Of a stretch of 64,000 nt of DNA, positions 21,279-32,361 are shown piece by piece. Both the position numbers and the translations under genes were made by a program. The notes beneath the pieces were generated by a model. That model did not search any database, had not been told where the DNA came from, and worked only from the letters and a program-made list of their open reading frames with translations. The stretch covers positions 65,104,638-65,168,637 of the forward strand of contig CM060177.1 in assembly GCA_030549775.1 (NCBI GenBank), written 5' to 3'. Numbering within the stretch: the first letter of the stretch is position 1; each line of letters begins with the position of its first letter. The DNA is from Tamarix chinensis (taxonomy: Eukaryota > Streptophyta > Magnoliopsida > Caryophyllales > Tamaricaceae).

Positions 21279-22429
21279 ATGGCTAGTGAAGAGGTGCGTG
21301 CCCTAGTTGAGTCCATAAAAAGTCTCACCACACACATGGATGCCCAACTACAGACTCAAATCACACTACAACATCAACTCCAAAGTGTAGAAGCAAAGTT
21401 GGCCGACCAAGAGAAGTATAAGCCATGGTAACCTCGAATGGACACCACACACGATAGTGTGGAAGGGAGAATGAAGCCGATTTACCATTCCAAGAATAGA
21501 CATGGAACTTTCAATATTTCTCATCATGAATATGGAGAAGTGGAGGCAAATTCTTTTGGCTCAAGCAACAAAAGAAGACCACCTACATTCCAAGTAAGAA
21601 ATGCATACCATGAGGATCAAGGTGTTAAACTTGACCTTCCTGAATTTTATGGTGATTTGAATGTGGAGTCATTTTCTGAATGGTTACATGAGATTGAGGA
21701 TATTTTTGAATTTAGAGAATATGATGATGAAAGAAAATGCAAACTAGCTACTCTAAAATTCAAAAAGTTTGCTCGAATTTGGTATGATAATTTAAAACGA
21801 ACAAGATAAAGACAAGAGAAGTCTAAAATAAAATCTTGGGAAAAACTTAAAAAGCACCTAAGAAAGAAATTTTTGCCTAGAGAGTATGAACAAGATATGT
21901 ATGTTAAAATGACTACTCTAAGGCAAGGCTTATTTAGTGTAGAAGAATATACTAGAGAGTTTGAAAACTAGCCCTTATTTGTGATGTTCATGAAAGAAAG
22001 GAACAAAAATGTGCTAGATACTTTGGTGGCTTGAATAAATTAATAAGAGACAAGGTTGATATGTACTCTTATGACTCTCTTGATGACTTGATAAAATTGG
22101 CTATGAAACTTGAAAGACAAACTAAAACAACAAAAGCCTATGTTAAGTCTAATGTTTCTACTTCAACTAAACCCTATTTTAACACCTTTAAACCTAAATC
22201 AACATTTTCATATGATAAAAGGAATAACAAAGATGATAAAGGTAAAAATAAGGTGGTTGAAATGGCTAATAAAAAATGTTTTAAATGTAAAGGATATGGA
22301 CATTTTGTTAGAGATTATCCTAACCAAGGAGCCTTAACCTTACATGAAATAGAAAAAGTGGAACCATGTAGTGATGATGAATTAGAAGTTGAATCTCCTA
22401 ATGAAATATTAACTATGGAAGAAGAATAA
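21279..22429 (+). pseudogene. gag: Degenerate gag of copy B
   Basis: ATG at 21279 (M-A-S-E-E-V). In-frame TAA at 21429 sits where copy A has CAA. A second TAA after K-R-T-R (21807) is shared with copy A at the homologous codon. A 1-bp deletion near 21965 shifts the frame. The knuckle reads C-F-K-C-K-G-Y-G-H-F-V-R-D-Y, so its last Cys is replaced by Tyr. Confidence 0.8.
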
Positions 22430-22479
22430 GGAGACCCTTGCTTTGTAATTCAAAGAGTCTTCCAAATACAACCTAGTAT

Positions 22480-22830
22480 TACACCTACTCAAAGAGAAAA
22501 GATTTTTAAAACTAAGTGTAAAATAGGTGATGCGGTTTGTAGACTCATAATTTATAGTGGTTCATGTACTAATGTTTTTAGTGAGGCTATGGTTAAGAAA
22601 CTTGGTTTGGAAAATACTAATTATCCTAAACCCTATTATTTACAATTGTTAAACAAAGTTAAAGGAGCTAAAGTAAACAAAAGAGCTTTAATCACATTTT
22701 CTATTAGAGACTATCATGATGAAGTTCTATGTGATGTTTTACCAATGGATGATTGTGGCTTACTTTTGGGTAGACTATGGCAATTTCATAGAAAATCAAC
22801 TCATGATGGGGTAACTAATGAATATAGTGT
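22480..22830 (+). pseudogene. pol: Degenerate protease of copy B, catalytic Asp lost
   Basis: The motif reads L-I-I-Y-S-G-S-C-T-N, with GAT changed to TAT at the catalytic Asp near 22553. The frame is otherwise open from about 22589 to 23008 and includes L-L-L-G-R-L-W. Confidence 0.8.
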
Positions 22831-23250
22831 GAAAAAGGAAAAACAATTGTATAGGCTCAAACCTTATTTATATGATCATATGCCCTTGAGTGATGATAAA
22901 AAGATATTATTTTTACATGAAAAGGCTATGGAAAAATGTATAAAAGAAGAAGGAATTTGTTATGCTTTAGTTTCTAAAGATTCTAAACCTGAAAAAACAA
23001 CAACTTGAAAATCCTACTTTGATTTAGTTGCTTGATGAGTTTAATGATGTATTTCCTGACGACTTACCTCCTAGATTACCACCTAAAAGAGGTATAGAAC
23101 ATGATATTGATCTTGTTCCTAGTATGCATATCCTTAATAAACCAGCTTATAGATGTAACCCAGAAGAAGATAAGGAATTACAAAAACAAATACAAGAACT
23201 TATGGATAAAGGATTTGTGAAAGAAAATATGAGTTTTTGTATAATCCTTT
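22831..23250 (+). pseudogene. pol: N-terminal RT remnant of copy B
   Basis: Reads D-V-F-P-D-D-L-P-P and K-G-F-V-K-E-N-M-S, corresponding to the RT entry. Sequence matching stops near 23250 and jumps to integrase. Confidence 0.75.
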
Positions 23251-23890
23251 CAAATATGGCTTATGTCAAGTTTATGAGTTATTTCTGGAAAACTTTATGG
23301 AATATGTTTAGTGTGTATGGTGTGAATCTTACTATGCCTATAAACATAATTCCGTTGAAAAAAGGTGAAATGAAAAATTATGAGGCTAAAGAAAGAATAA
23401 AATTTTTTCAACAACTTCATGAGAAAATCAAAAATCATATTGAAAATCTAATGCCAAGTATAAAGCTCAAGCAAATAAGCATAGAAACTCTTATGTGTTT
23501 TCTCCTAGTGACTTACTTTGGTTACATTTATGTAAAGAAAGATTTCCTAATTTACGTAAAAACAAAATAATGCCAAGAGCCGATGGTCCATTTAAAATAC
23601 TTAGAATGTTTGGAGATAATGCTTATGAAATTGAACTTGCATATTCTTATGGAGGAATTTCAAGAAATTTTAATGTTGGTGATTTGTCTCCTTATTATTC
23701 TGATAAAACTTTGAGGGCAAATTCTTCTCAACTTGGGGAGTATGATGTAGGAGCATCCATTGAATATAATGATTATCATATTCATTCTAATCCTCAAGGT
23801 AAGGAAGATGATTTAGCTTTCTTAATGTTGGAGCCTATCATGTTAAATATTCTTGATAATTCTTATATGCTTGACATTGAAAATCATTAA
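23251..23890 (+). pseudogene. pol: Integrase C-terminal remnant of copy B, open into the 3' LTR
   Basis: After the jump the sequence reads F-M-S-Y-F-W-K-T-L-W, then a second jump to V-Y-G-V-N, so about 1.8 kb of RT, RNase H and integrase plus a further 0.25 kb of integrase core are missing. The C-terminal frame (23495-23890) runs N-F-N-V-G-D-L-S-P-Y-Y and continues without stop across the polypurine tract to 23888, about 49 codons into the LTR. Confidence 0.75.
23733..23742 (+). other. Polypurine tract of copy B
   Basis: TTGGGGAGTA precedes the TG of the 3' LTR; one purine is changed to T compared with copy A. Confidence 0.65.
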
Positions 23891-24591
23891 AGTTATTCTT
23901 GTACGTATGTTACATATTTGTAAATAGATGATGTTCATACACATTGATGTGTACAAATATTCCAAGGCATGAAAGGCTATGACATATATGGGATGATACA
24001 TTACAATAAGAGATAAAGTGATGGTAGTCATTATTTGTATAAGCTTGTTGTAAACCCTAACCCTAAGTATATTTTATGTAAGTTAGGGTATGACTATAAT
24101 TTCATGTATGTATCTTAGTCTATTGTATAGCTTTGTAATATTAATCCTTAGTATCATTTAACCAATGATATTATGCTATGTATTAAGGTTAATATGGGCT
24201 TAATTTAACCATGATTAATGGGCTGGATTAAGGAAGAAAACTCGGCTTGTTTAAGCTAGTCACCACCGAGCTTCCTTCTCCTATATATACCTCCTTGTGC
24301 TCATGAATTGTATGTAGAATATTGAATGAGAATTTTAATCAAAATCTAATCCTCCCTTTTGGGTCTACATTGAGCAAGGAAAATCTAGGATTAATCCTTC
24401 CTCAATATAATATCTTCAAGTCGACACATTTTAACACCTTCAAATCTGCTGAAACACCTTCATCTTGTAACATCAAGTTCTTCATCTATAATGCACCAAA
24501 TCACTTCATTCTTTTTGCATTAGATCGTGGGTGACAACTTCTACTACAAATTTTGATCCAATCTTCTATTACTTTGATAAAAACCACATCA
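23743..24591 (+). repeat. 3' LTR of copy B
   Basis: 849 bp, TGATGTAGGAGCATC to CCACATCA, with TATATATA at 24282-24289. It shows the undisturbed GAATT target of the Reina insertion near 24305. Confidence 0.85.
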
Positions 24592-27559
24592 GGACATACA
24601 TTAAAAATAATATTATTAATTAGAGATACACCTAAGCAGTTCATATACTGACAACAAATAAATATGAATGTGTTAATATCAGTTGTAAAGCATATCATCA
24701 TCACAATGTGAATACCTTCCACAAATAAAGAAAAATGAACAGGAAATTTTCTAGAAGTAACCACAGTGTGTCAGAAAATGGAATGTGTTTGATAGAGGAA
24801 AAGCATAACAACAACATATTCTATATACAATATAGTAAAAAAAATATTCAGAAAGAATCAAATGCAACACCATATGAAGGGGTTGAGTTATGCAGGAAAA
24901 AGGAACTTATTGCATAGTGAAAGCTCTTACTAGTATCCTATATTATAAGCTTCAACCACTTCCGAGCAGCTTTGAGTAATTTGATCCACCTAAGTAACAA
25001 GCAAGTAGAGAAACTGTAAGAACTGGGTAGCAGGGCACTATATGAAACTACAAAGTTAAGTACCAGAGCTTTGGCTTCACAAAAGCAAGATACTTGTTGC
25101 ATAAATCACAATAAATGCAAAAGAACCAACTATTTCATAAGCATAATTAGATATTAAAATAATTTATTACCATCTAGCTCTATGAACTCATGAGCTCAAG
25201 TACCTTAGCCTGAAAAAAATGTTGAAATGTATCAACATGGAAAAGAGAGACACTAATTCAAACACAGAAGTAAAATTCAATAAATTAGCTCTCAAATAAA
25301 ATTCAATAAGTTAGCCCACAAATAACTCTGAATTCCTCTCTCGTAACCTCGCCCTGAATAGAACAATCATAAAAAACAGATAAAAAAGGTAATTTGTTAA
25401 AAAAGTAATAGCTCAGCTCATTAAAGAGAAAATTTCCATAGAGAAGGTCTATAATATGAACAGTTTGAAATAGTAATAGATGGTGACCACTAATTATCAA
25501 AGTAGTAGATGGCGACATAGTAGTAGGCGGTGACCATTGGTTATCAAACTCAAGTTGAGTTGTGTGATGATATATATAATCCCATTACCATACATGCTTT
25601 CTTGCTCGAGCACTCCACAACTTTTCTCCTGCCCTTTCCTTCCTTGTTGGAGCAGCATCAGATTCCACCAGAAGCTAAGAAGTCAAAGAAGCCACCATGG
25701 GAAGTCAAAGTTAACATCAGCTTTAATTCTAGCCCATTAATTGGAATGAGTGAGTGAGTAAAGCTAGTGTTAAGGAGCGTACCTATGGATCATGAAGTAT
25801 AAAGGACACCCAAAATAGGACTGTCATTCCAGTTTATCACTTTCCCAACCATAACTTCAATTCTAGCATGTTCATTGGATTTGTCGTGCTGAAAACAAAA
25901 TTGGTGTTCCCAAATACCAGTAAAGCAAGAAAATAGCATTTTATATATGTTTATTATAGATGCTCACCTTCTAATTAAAGGCACGTAAGATCTCTAATCT
26001 AATAACATCGAATAAGAAAATATAAATAAATTAAAAATAAATAAAATTAAAACTAATCTCAATGCTTGCCCAAAAGTGATAATCTAAGCTTAGAAAAATA
26101 TGGGAATATAAATTTAAATATTGGGCAGTGGAAAATTGTCATCCAAAATATCCATTCAAAAAATCAGATATGGACTAAATTCATATGCATTTTAATAAGA
26201 ACATTAATAACTAAAATTAAGATTTTTGGAAATAAACTCTCCAACACCCCAATGCACTATTTTAGGCCTGTATCAGAACATTATCAAAGGAGGTATAGCA
26301 TATGCTACCTACCAACCCCTTGCCTATATATACCTCCATAAATATAGAATAAAACACCACTCCGGACCACAACCCACTAACCTAGCACCACTATCTCCTA
26401 TTGGGAAACAAATCAAACAAATGCCCAAATGCCAACACACCATTACCCAAAAGTCAGAAACCCATATATAAAAGTTCATCTCACACACCTTTAGTTCCTC
26501 TATTTCATCCATTTCCTTCAATAGTATCCCAACAAATTTTTACAAGAAACAAAGAAACGATCCAGCATGATGAATAAGAAAATCAAGGTCCAAAACAAAA
26601 AACCATTGTAGTTTAATCCATCCAAGGTTATGGCATGCAACACACAAAAAACTGGGATTTAAACATTGATTTTTTTAATATTACTTTATAAATGAAGGAT
26701 GATAAAATTCTATATAAATATGACATATTTAGGAAACATACTAAAATTTCTCAATAACTAGAGGATTACACATATTAGATATCATATATAACATAACCAA
26801 TGAAATGCACATAAATGAAAGAGAAATGTGGATTAAATAATAAATAGAAATTAAAATAAATAATTAATGAAATAATAAACAAGTACTTTATTTCAAAAGT
26901 ATCCAATAGTATAAAAGCCAATTTATTTGTATATTATTAATTCATTTCAAATGACGTGACTTATAGCTTTTTAAAGTAAATCCAATACTGCCCTTAATTT
27001 TTTATTACAAATTTAACATAATTAATACCAAATTAGGTAATAATAATAAATTACATGAATAAAAAGGTCAATATGAATCAATTAGATACAAGGCATAGAG
27101 AAAAATAATATAGAGGTGTGAGGACAATTAAGAGGTAGCTCACAGTCATTAACTAATCTCATGAAATGTGACTCATTTGACGAAACAAAATCTAATAATA
27201 CCAATATATTAATTACTATTTTTACACAATTGCAGAAGCAAATAATAAATAAATAAACAATATTGCTTTAACAAATTTATCTCAAGAGACTTCTTCGTCA
27301 ATTAAAAAGCAGTCATTCTAAAAAGCTTTGTAAATGTTTATGCTACAAGTGTCCTTCCTATTGATCTAATCACAAAATCCTATTTTCAGACTTATTCAAG
27401 ATAACTAACCTAGATCTAAGCATAACTACATAGAAACACACACCCCTACCCCTTTTTAGCACCCTTAGAAAGGCAAATTAAGAGACCAAATATGGAGAAG
27501 ACATCTATAAAACTCCAAAATTTACACATTTTTTTTAAAACAAGACTTGTAAATTAAAA
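24592..27559. other. AT-rich unique DNA, no complete gene
   Basis: No intact gene or transposon end is recognised. The minus strand has exon-like scraps: a 39-bp block near 25180-25215 between TTTTTTTCAG and GGTAATAA, and a frame ending near 25303 with E-V-T-R-E-E-F. A plus-strand frame at 25530-25757 is Pro/Lys-containing and unrecognised. These might be relics of the gene region interrupted at 7.0 and 13.4 kb. Confidence 0.4.
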
Positions 27560-28255
27560 CCCGTAAATTCTGGGGATGCTACCGCCACACTTAGTACCAG
27601 ACCAGTTCACTCTTACCGTTCCAATACCAAGTGCTAAGGCTAAGAAAAATACTCACAACATTATTAAATAATCCAAAGTTCATAAATATGGAAATCAGAG
27701 TATGCATACGTTTTTACATAATCTAAAATACGAGAGATAGTTCTTTAGAGAAGAGAGATAACTCTAATATTAATATTGTTTTTGGAAATTCGAACATAGT
27801 TAAAAAAGGAAAGGAATAATAATCTTGGAACGGAAAAATCGGCCACGCCTCTCCTAGGACTTGAATCCAGCTCAATCATCACTCGACCCCACTTGATGTC
27901 CTATAGACATAAATGGAATCATAGAAAGCATCGCCTACCTACAACACGTCAGATGGGCCTTCTGCTCATGGGAATGAGAAGCGCCCATAAAAGGGGTGAT
28001 CAATATACTACGTACTAAGCAAGGTAAATGAGTACTAAGGCCAGCACACAAGCACATAAAATCATGTAGGAAATATTCAACTTACAATTTCAAACCCACA
28101 CATATAATACATAAAAATGTACAGAGTATTATACAACTTATAATGATCAAGCCCACACATAAGGCCCAAAAAGTCCAGATTAATTATTTAATTAACCTTT
28201 TATTGGATGTCGATTCACACTATGCTTTTAATCAAATCCATGCAAGTACAGGAAC

Positions 28256-28770
28256 CTCCCACTATTATAACCGGTGGGCTGGTCACACATAGAGCAGCAT
28301 GCCCTAACCACTATTATAACCGGTGGATCGGTCACATATAGGGTAAAACCCTAACCACTATTATAACTGGTGGATCGGTCATATATAGGGTAAAACCCTA
28401 ACTACTATTCCTAATTGGTGGATCGGTTGGCTCCTGCTCGCATAGTGTTCCACTGTAAGTAATTAGTGTCTTTTATTTGCCTTAGCAAAACTCTAATTTA
28501 TTTTCATTGAGCTTAGGATCCCCTACTATTATAACTAGTGGGCCGGTCATACATAGAGCATCCTGCCTTAACCACTATTATAACCGATGGATCGGTCGCA
28601 CATAGGGTAAAAACCCTAACCACTATTATAACTGGTGGATCGGTCACACATATAAGGTAAAATCCTAACCACTATTATAACCGGTAGATCGGTCACACAT
28701 AGGGTAAAACCCTAACCACTATTCCTGACTGGTGGATCGGCTGGACCCGTCTCGATATCTTCCACTTTAA
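28256..28770. repeat. Higher-order minisatellite, unit about 47 bp within 264 bp
   Basis: Monomers of about 47 bp with the core CTATTATAACCGGTGGATCG then GGGTAAAACCCTAA occur four to five times in a block. The block is repeated at 28261 and 28525 with a different linker (TTCCACTGTAAGTAATTAG) between. A diverged version lies at 57690-58300. Confidence 0.9.
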
Positions 28771-28834
28771 GTATCTTATTCACCAGCTTTGACCCAGACA
28801 TGCATGACTGACTTCTATTGATCTCATCCTCCAA

Positions 28835-29115
28835 CCCTAGTTAACCCCTCCAAACCATGGTAACCATAACAACCCTAACTCCTATGCAAACCCTAACTTC
28901 CATGCAACCATTAACTCATATGCAAACCCTAACTCCCATGCAACCATTAACTCCCATGCAAACCCTAACTCCACCATGCAAACCCTCATACCACCATGCG
29001 AAACACTAACACCACCATATAAACCCTAATACCACCATGCAAACCGTAATACCACCATGCAAACCATAACTCCACTATGCAAACCCTAATACCACCATGC
29101 AAACCATAATTTCAT
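28835..29115. repeat. Short-unit minisatellite (CCCTAAC..CATGCAAA)
   Basis: About fourteen imperfect units of 17-20 bp built on AAACCCTAA and C/T-A-C-C-A-T-G-C. The AAACCCTAA part resembles the plant telomere unit, but spacing and flanks show it is not a telomeric array. Confidence 0.85.
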
Positions 29116-29307
29116 ATCCCACGACCTATATGCATGTCTTATGGGCCGCATCATACCATAATAATAACACACCCATACACATAATACACATGCCACAATT
29201 TAATGTATGATCTTACCTCAACTCCATATAATGCTGCATATATAATAGTTATACAAATCTACATAAAGTACATTATAATTCACATCACATGCCATGCATG
29301 GCATATG

Positions 29308-30372
29308 TATATTGCAACCACAAATGTCGTTGCAAAACACATAACTGTCATTTTGTTAAAATAATATAAATATTTGCAACAAGTATAGTCGTTGCAATAA
29401 ATTTAATTATTATTTTATAATAAATAAAAATATTTTTTATATTGCAACATATAAATGTCATTGCAAATAAATCATTTCCTATATTACAACAAAAAATATC
29501 ATTGCAAAATATATAAATGTCATTGCGTTAATATAATCTAAGTATGTGCAATAAGTACAATCGTTGCAATAAATTTAATCAAAATTTTGCAACAAAAAAA
29601 AGTTGTTGCAAAAATATTTTTTATATTGCAACATATAAATATCATTGCAAATAAACTATCACATATATTACAACGAAAAATGTCATTGCGAAACATATAA
29701 ATATTCACAACAAGTATAGTCGTTATGATAAATTCAATCAACATTTTGCAACAAAAAAAGGTCGTTGCAAAAACATTTAGTATATTGCAATAAATAAATA
29801 TCATTGCAAATAAATTATCACATATATTTCAACGACAAATGTCATTGCAAAATATATAAATATTATTGCATTAGAGTAATCTAAATATTTGCAACAAATA
29901 TAGTCGTTGCGATAAATTCAATCAACATTTTGCCACAAAAAAAAGTCGTTGTCAAAACATTTTGTATATTGCAACATATAAATGTCGTTGCAAATAAACT
30001 ATCACATATATTGCAACAACAAATGTCGTTGCAAAATATATAAATGTTATTGCATTAAAATAATCTAAAGATTTGCAACAAGCATAGTCATTGCAATAAA
30101 TTCAATCAACATTTTGCAACAAAAAAAAAGTCATTGCAAAAACATTTTGTATATTGCAACATATAAATGTCGTTGTAAATAAACAATCACATATATTGCA
30201 ATGAAAAATGTTGTTGCAAAACATTTCCTAATAATCATCATCTAAATAAATTATTTTTGGCAAGAACTTTTTGTAACGTCATAAAATTGTCATTGCTAAA
30301 GGATATTTTTTGCAACAACAAAGTGTTGTCGTTGCAAAAGTTTTTTTGCTATAAAAGAGTTTTCATGTAGTG
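29308..30372. mobile_element. CACTA (CMC/EnSpm) transposon end with subterminal repeats
   Basis: The right terminus, on the minus strand, reads CACTACATGAAAACTC, the form of a CACTA terminal inverted repeat. Inside lies about 1 kb of tandem units of 160-190 bp (starts near 29441, 29625, 29784, 29968 and 30153), each with several GTCGTTGCAA / TTGCAACGAC motifs. Such subterminal motifs are expected transposase-binding sites in CACTA elements. No transposase frame and no left terminal repeat were found in the window, so it is a deletion derivative or truncated. Confidence 0.75.
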
Positions 30373-31200
30373 AATCAAGCAGGTTAATGAGATGCCCTTC
30401 TAAAATTTTCCTCTAGTCACCACCTACTCCAATTGACCGTGGGAGGTAAAGATATATGAATTACACAATCTTAATCATGCTTGGTTCTAGTTTAATCTTC
30501 TCAAATTTGTCTCTACTTACGGGTTTTATGAGATATCAGCTAGTTGGTTGGACCTTAAATTGAAAACAAAATAGTTTATGAAAAATAATAGTTCAGAATA
30601 AATCATGCATAGAAGTTAAATAAAGTTGTAGCAAAATATTATAAATAGAGCACATAAACAGAGCTTACAAACCCAACAATTCAAGACGTTTTCTCTTAAT
30701 AACAAAGAAAAACTGTAAATAGTTTGAGAAATCAATACACTAAAAAACTATATATCAAAACTTGCCACCAAAAACTGCCAATCTAAAGCAAAACATCATA
30801 AAATAAAATAAAATTTTTAGAATATTAGATCAAAAGTCATATTCAATATTTATATTCTCAAGGTTTAGAAGTGCACTATTCAAAGGGGTCATCATAATTC
30901 CTCTAACACCACAACTTTTTTCAAGACACTTGTAAGAACAAACAAGAGTGTCATCAATAGGAAGATATAAGAAAGACAAAGAGTTTTGCTACATTGACGT
31001 TGGCTACTCACAAATTTCTTGCTATCAAAATCAATACCTGTTACTCAATAGGTTCAACTCATTGTGTACGTCATACCTCTCCCACAAATCCACCCAAACA
31101 CATTGTGCCACATTGCACCTCATCTGCATACAAGAACCTTAGCTGCAAAGAAGAACATAGGATCACTAATGTTTTGTGAATGTAGAATTCCACGATATTT
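30373..31200. repeat. Dispersed duplicated segment R, copy 2
   Basis: Matches 423-1236 in the same orientation. It begins exactly at the CACTA terminus, which suggests that the CACTA element is inserted into or beside R at this copy. It ends just before the H-family start at 31211. Confidence 0.75.
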
Positions 31201-32246
31201 CAACGCCAACTGAAATGCCCCAAAAATTCTAATTTTTAAAATTATAGTTAAATAATATTTTATTAGAAAAAATAATTAAATAAATTATATTTATTAAAAT
31301 AAAAGGAAATTAATTAGGGTAAATCAAGAAGAAATTTATAAGTATTTTAATTAGGAAAATTTTGGTTATTTAGCTAATTAATGATTTTATTTTGGAAATT
31401 AATTAAATAAATTATTTTATTTAAAGTAATAAGGATAAAATAGTTTCAAATTAATATTAATTTTATGAATAATTTAATTAGAGAAAATTTGGGTGTCTTG
31501 CTAATTTAAATGGAATTTATGAAAAACCTTTTAAAAAACCTAAGTTAGCATAAAAAGGAATTTAAATATTATTTTATTTAATCATTATTATTTTTAAATA
31601 TCCCAAATATTCTATTTAATATAATTAACCTAATGCACTATTTTTCTTTTTCCCTTTTCCTTTTTCCTTTTTCTTTCTTCCTTTTTTTTTCTTTCTTTTC
31701 TTCCTTTTTTCTTTTTTCTCTTCTTTTGACCGTTGGGCATGCCCTCTCCCGCGGCCTAGTCCCCTCCCTTCTTCCTTTCCTTCGGTGCAGCCCAGCCCGC
31801 AGGACCACCTCCTTCCTTCTCCCTCGCTCCACCGCGTTTTGCTTCTTTTTCCCCTGGAACGCTATGTTTCGATTATTATCTTTTACCGTTATGCCCGACC
31901 GCCCGGTTCCCCTTTCTTTCTTTTCTTTTCCCCCGAACAGCTAGTCTAGCTCTCCTTTCTTTCTTCATCTTCCTCATTTTCCCTCAACACCGTCGTCGAC
32001 CTGTACACCTTTTCCCCTGGTTTTTTGCCACCAGTTACGGCCATTTTCCTTCCTCTTTCTTTCCCCTGACTCGCTAGCCATGCTGACCCAACCCATCTCC
32101 CTTCCTTTTGCGCACAACCCTACTTTTTCTATGCAACAACCCCTGCCCCACTTTGAATTTCGCCAAAAACCTCGCCGCCAGTGAGCTCGAACCGGCTTGC
32201 TTACCCCCTAGCAGACCCATAGAACCCTACCCTCTCTTCTTTTCTC

Positions 32247-32254
32247 TATAAATA
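32247..32254 (+). promoter_or_regulatory. TATA box of H-family copy H1
   Basis: TATAAATA followed by CCCC, about 1.04 kb from the repeat start; the same word sits 0.97 kb into the copy at 62256. Confidence 0.6.
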
Positions 32255-32356
32255 CCCCCTTACACTACCTTGTATTGATCTTTGGTTGTTTTCTCCAGAA
32301 AACCTTCCTTTCCATCGCCACCACTTTAGACGCCATTTCCACCGCCTCCGGCTAAC

Positions 32357-32361
32357 ACCGC
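32357..32361 (+). other. Target duplication of the Athila element (left)
   Basis: ACCGC at 32357-32361 is repeated exactly at 44815-44819. Confidence 0.95.

Larger units (their letters stand above)
14036..24591 (+). mobile_element. CRM-type chromovirus copy B, internally deleted and split by a Reina element
   Basis: The 5' LTR is in two parts (14036-14602 and 19953-20252) around a nested minus-strand Reina element. The 3' LTR is 23743-24591. Flanks GAACA (14031-14035) and GGACA (24592-24596) agree at 4 of 5 bases. Without the nested element it is about 5.2 kb against 6.3 kb for copy A. The missing part is most of RT, RNase H and integrase. The protease Asp and one knuckle Cys are mutated, so it cannot be autonomous. 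Confidence 0.85.
27560..29307 (-). repeat. H-family repeat fragment (copy H0, minus orientation)
   Basis: Parts of this stretch match the reverse complement of 53270-53560 in the plus-orientation member: for example TGCATGTCTTAT and CATAATACACATGCCA near 29130-29190. It shares with 57690-60650 the same order of a CTATTATAACCGGTGG minisatellite, then a second minisatellite, then the CATGCATG-like block. It carries no coding region. The family is unclassified; long LTRs of a Ty3-gypsy Tat-type element are one possibility. Confidence 0.5.
31211..32361 (+). repeat. H-family copy H1, start (LTR-like, with TATA box)
   Basis: It starts TGAAATGCCCCAAAAATTC, matching the start at 62256. There follow about 420 bp of AT-rich DNA, a pyrimidine-rich block, the shared marker GTTGGGC..GCCC..CCGCGGCC near 31735, and TATAAATACCCC at 32247. 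The same landmarks recur in order at 62256-63230. This looks like a long LTR (U3 with a TATA box). The copy is cut at 32361 by the Athila insertion and continues at 44820. Confidence 0.6.

Noticed and set aside
28256..28770. CRISPR-like array
   Set aside because: Units are imperfect tandem monomers without unique spacers of fixed length, in a plant context.
28835..29115. Possible interstitial telomere array (AAACCCTAA units)
   Set aside because: Units are 17-20 bp with CATGCAA inserts, not uninterrupted 7-bp telomere repeats.
29538..29804. Minus-strand 88-codon hydrophobic frame
   Set aside because: It falls in CACTA subterminal repeats and reads the repeat unit.
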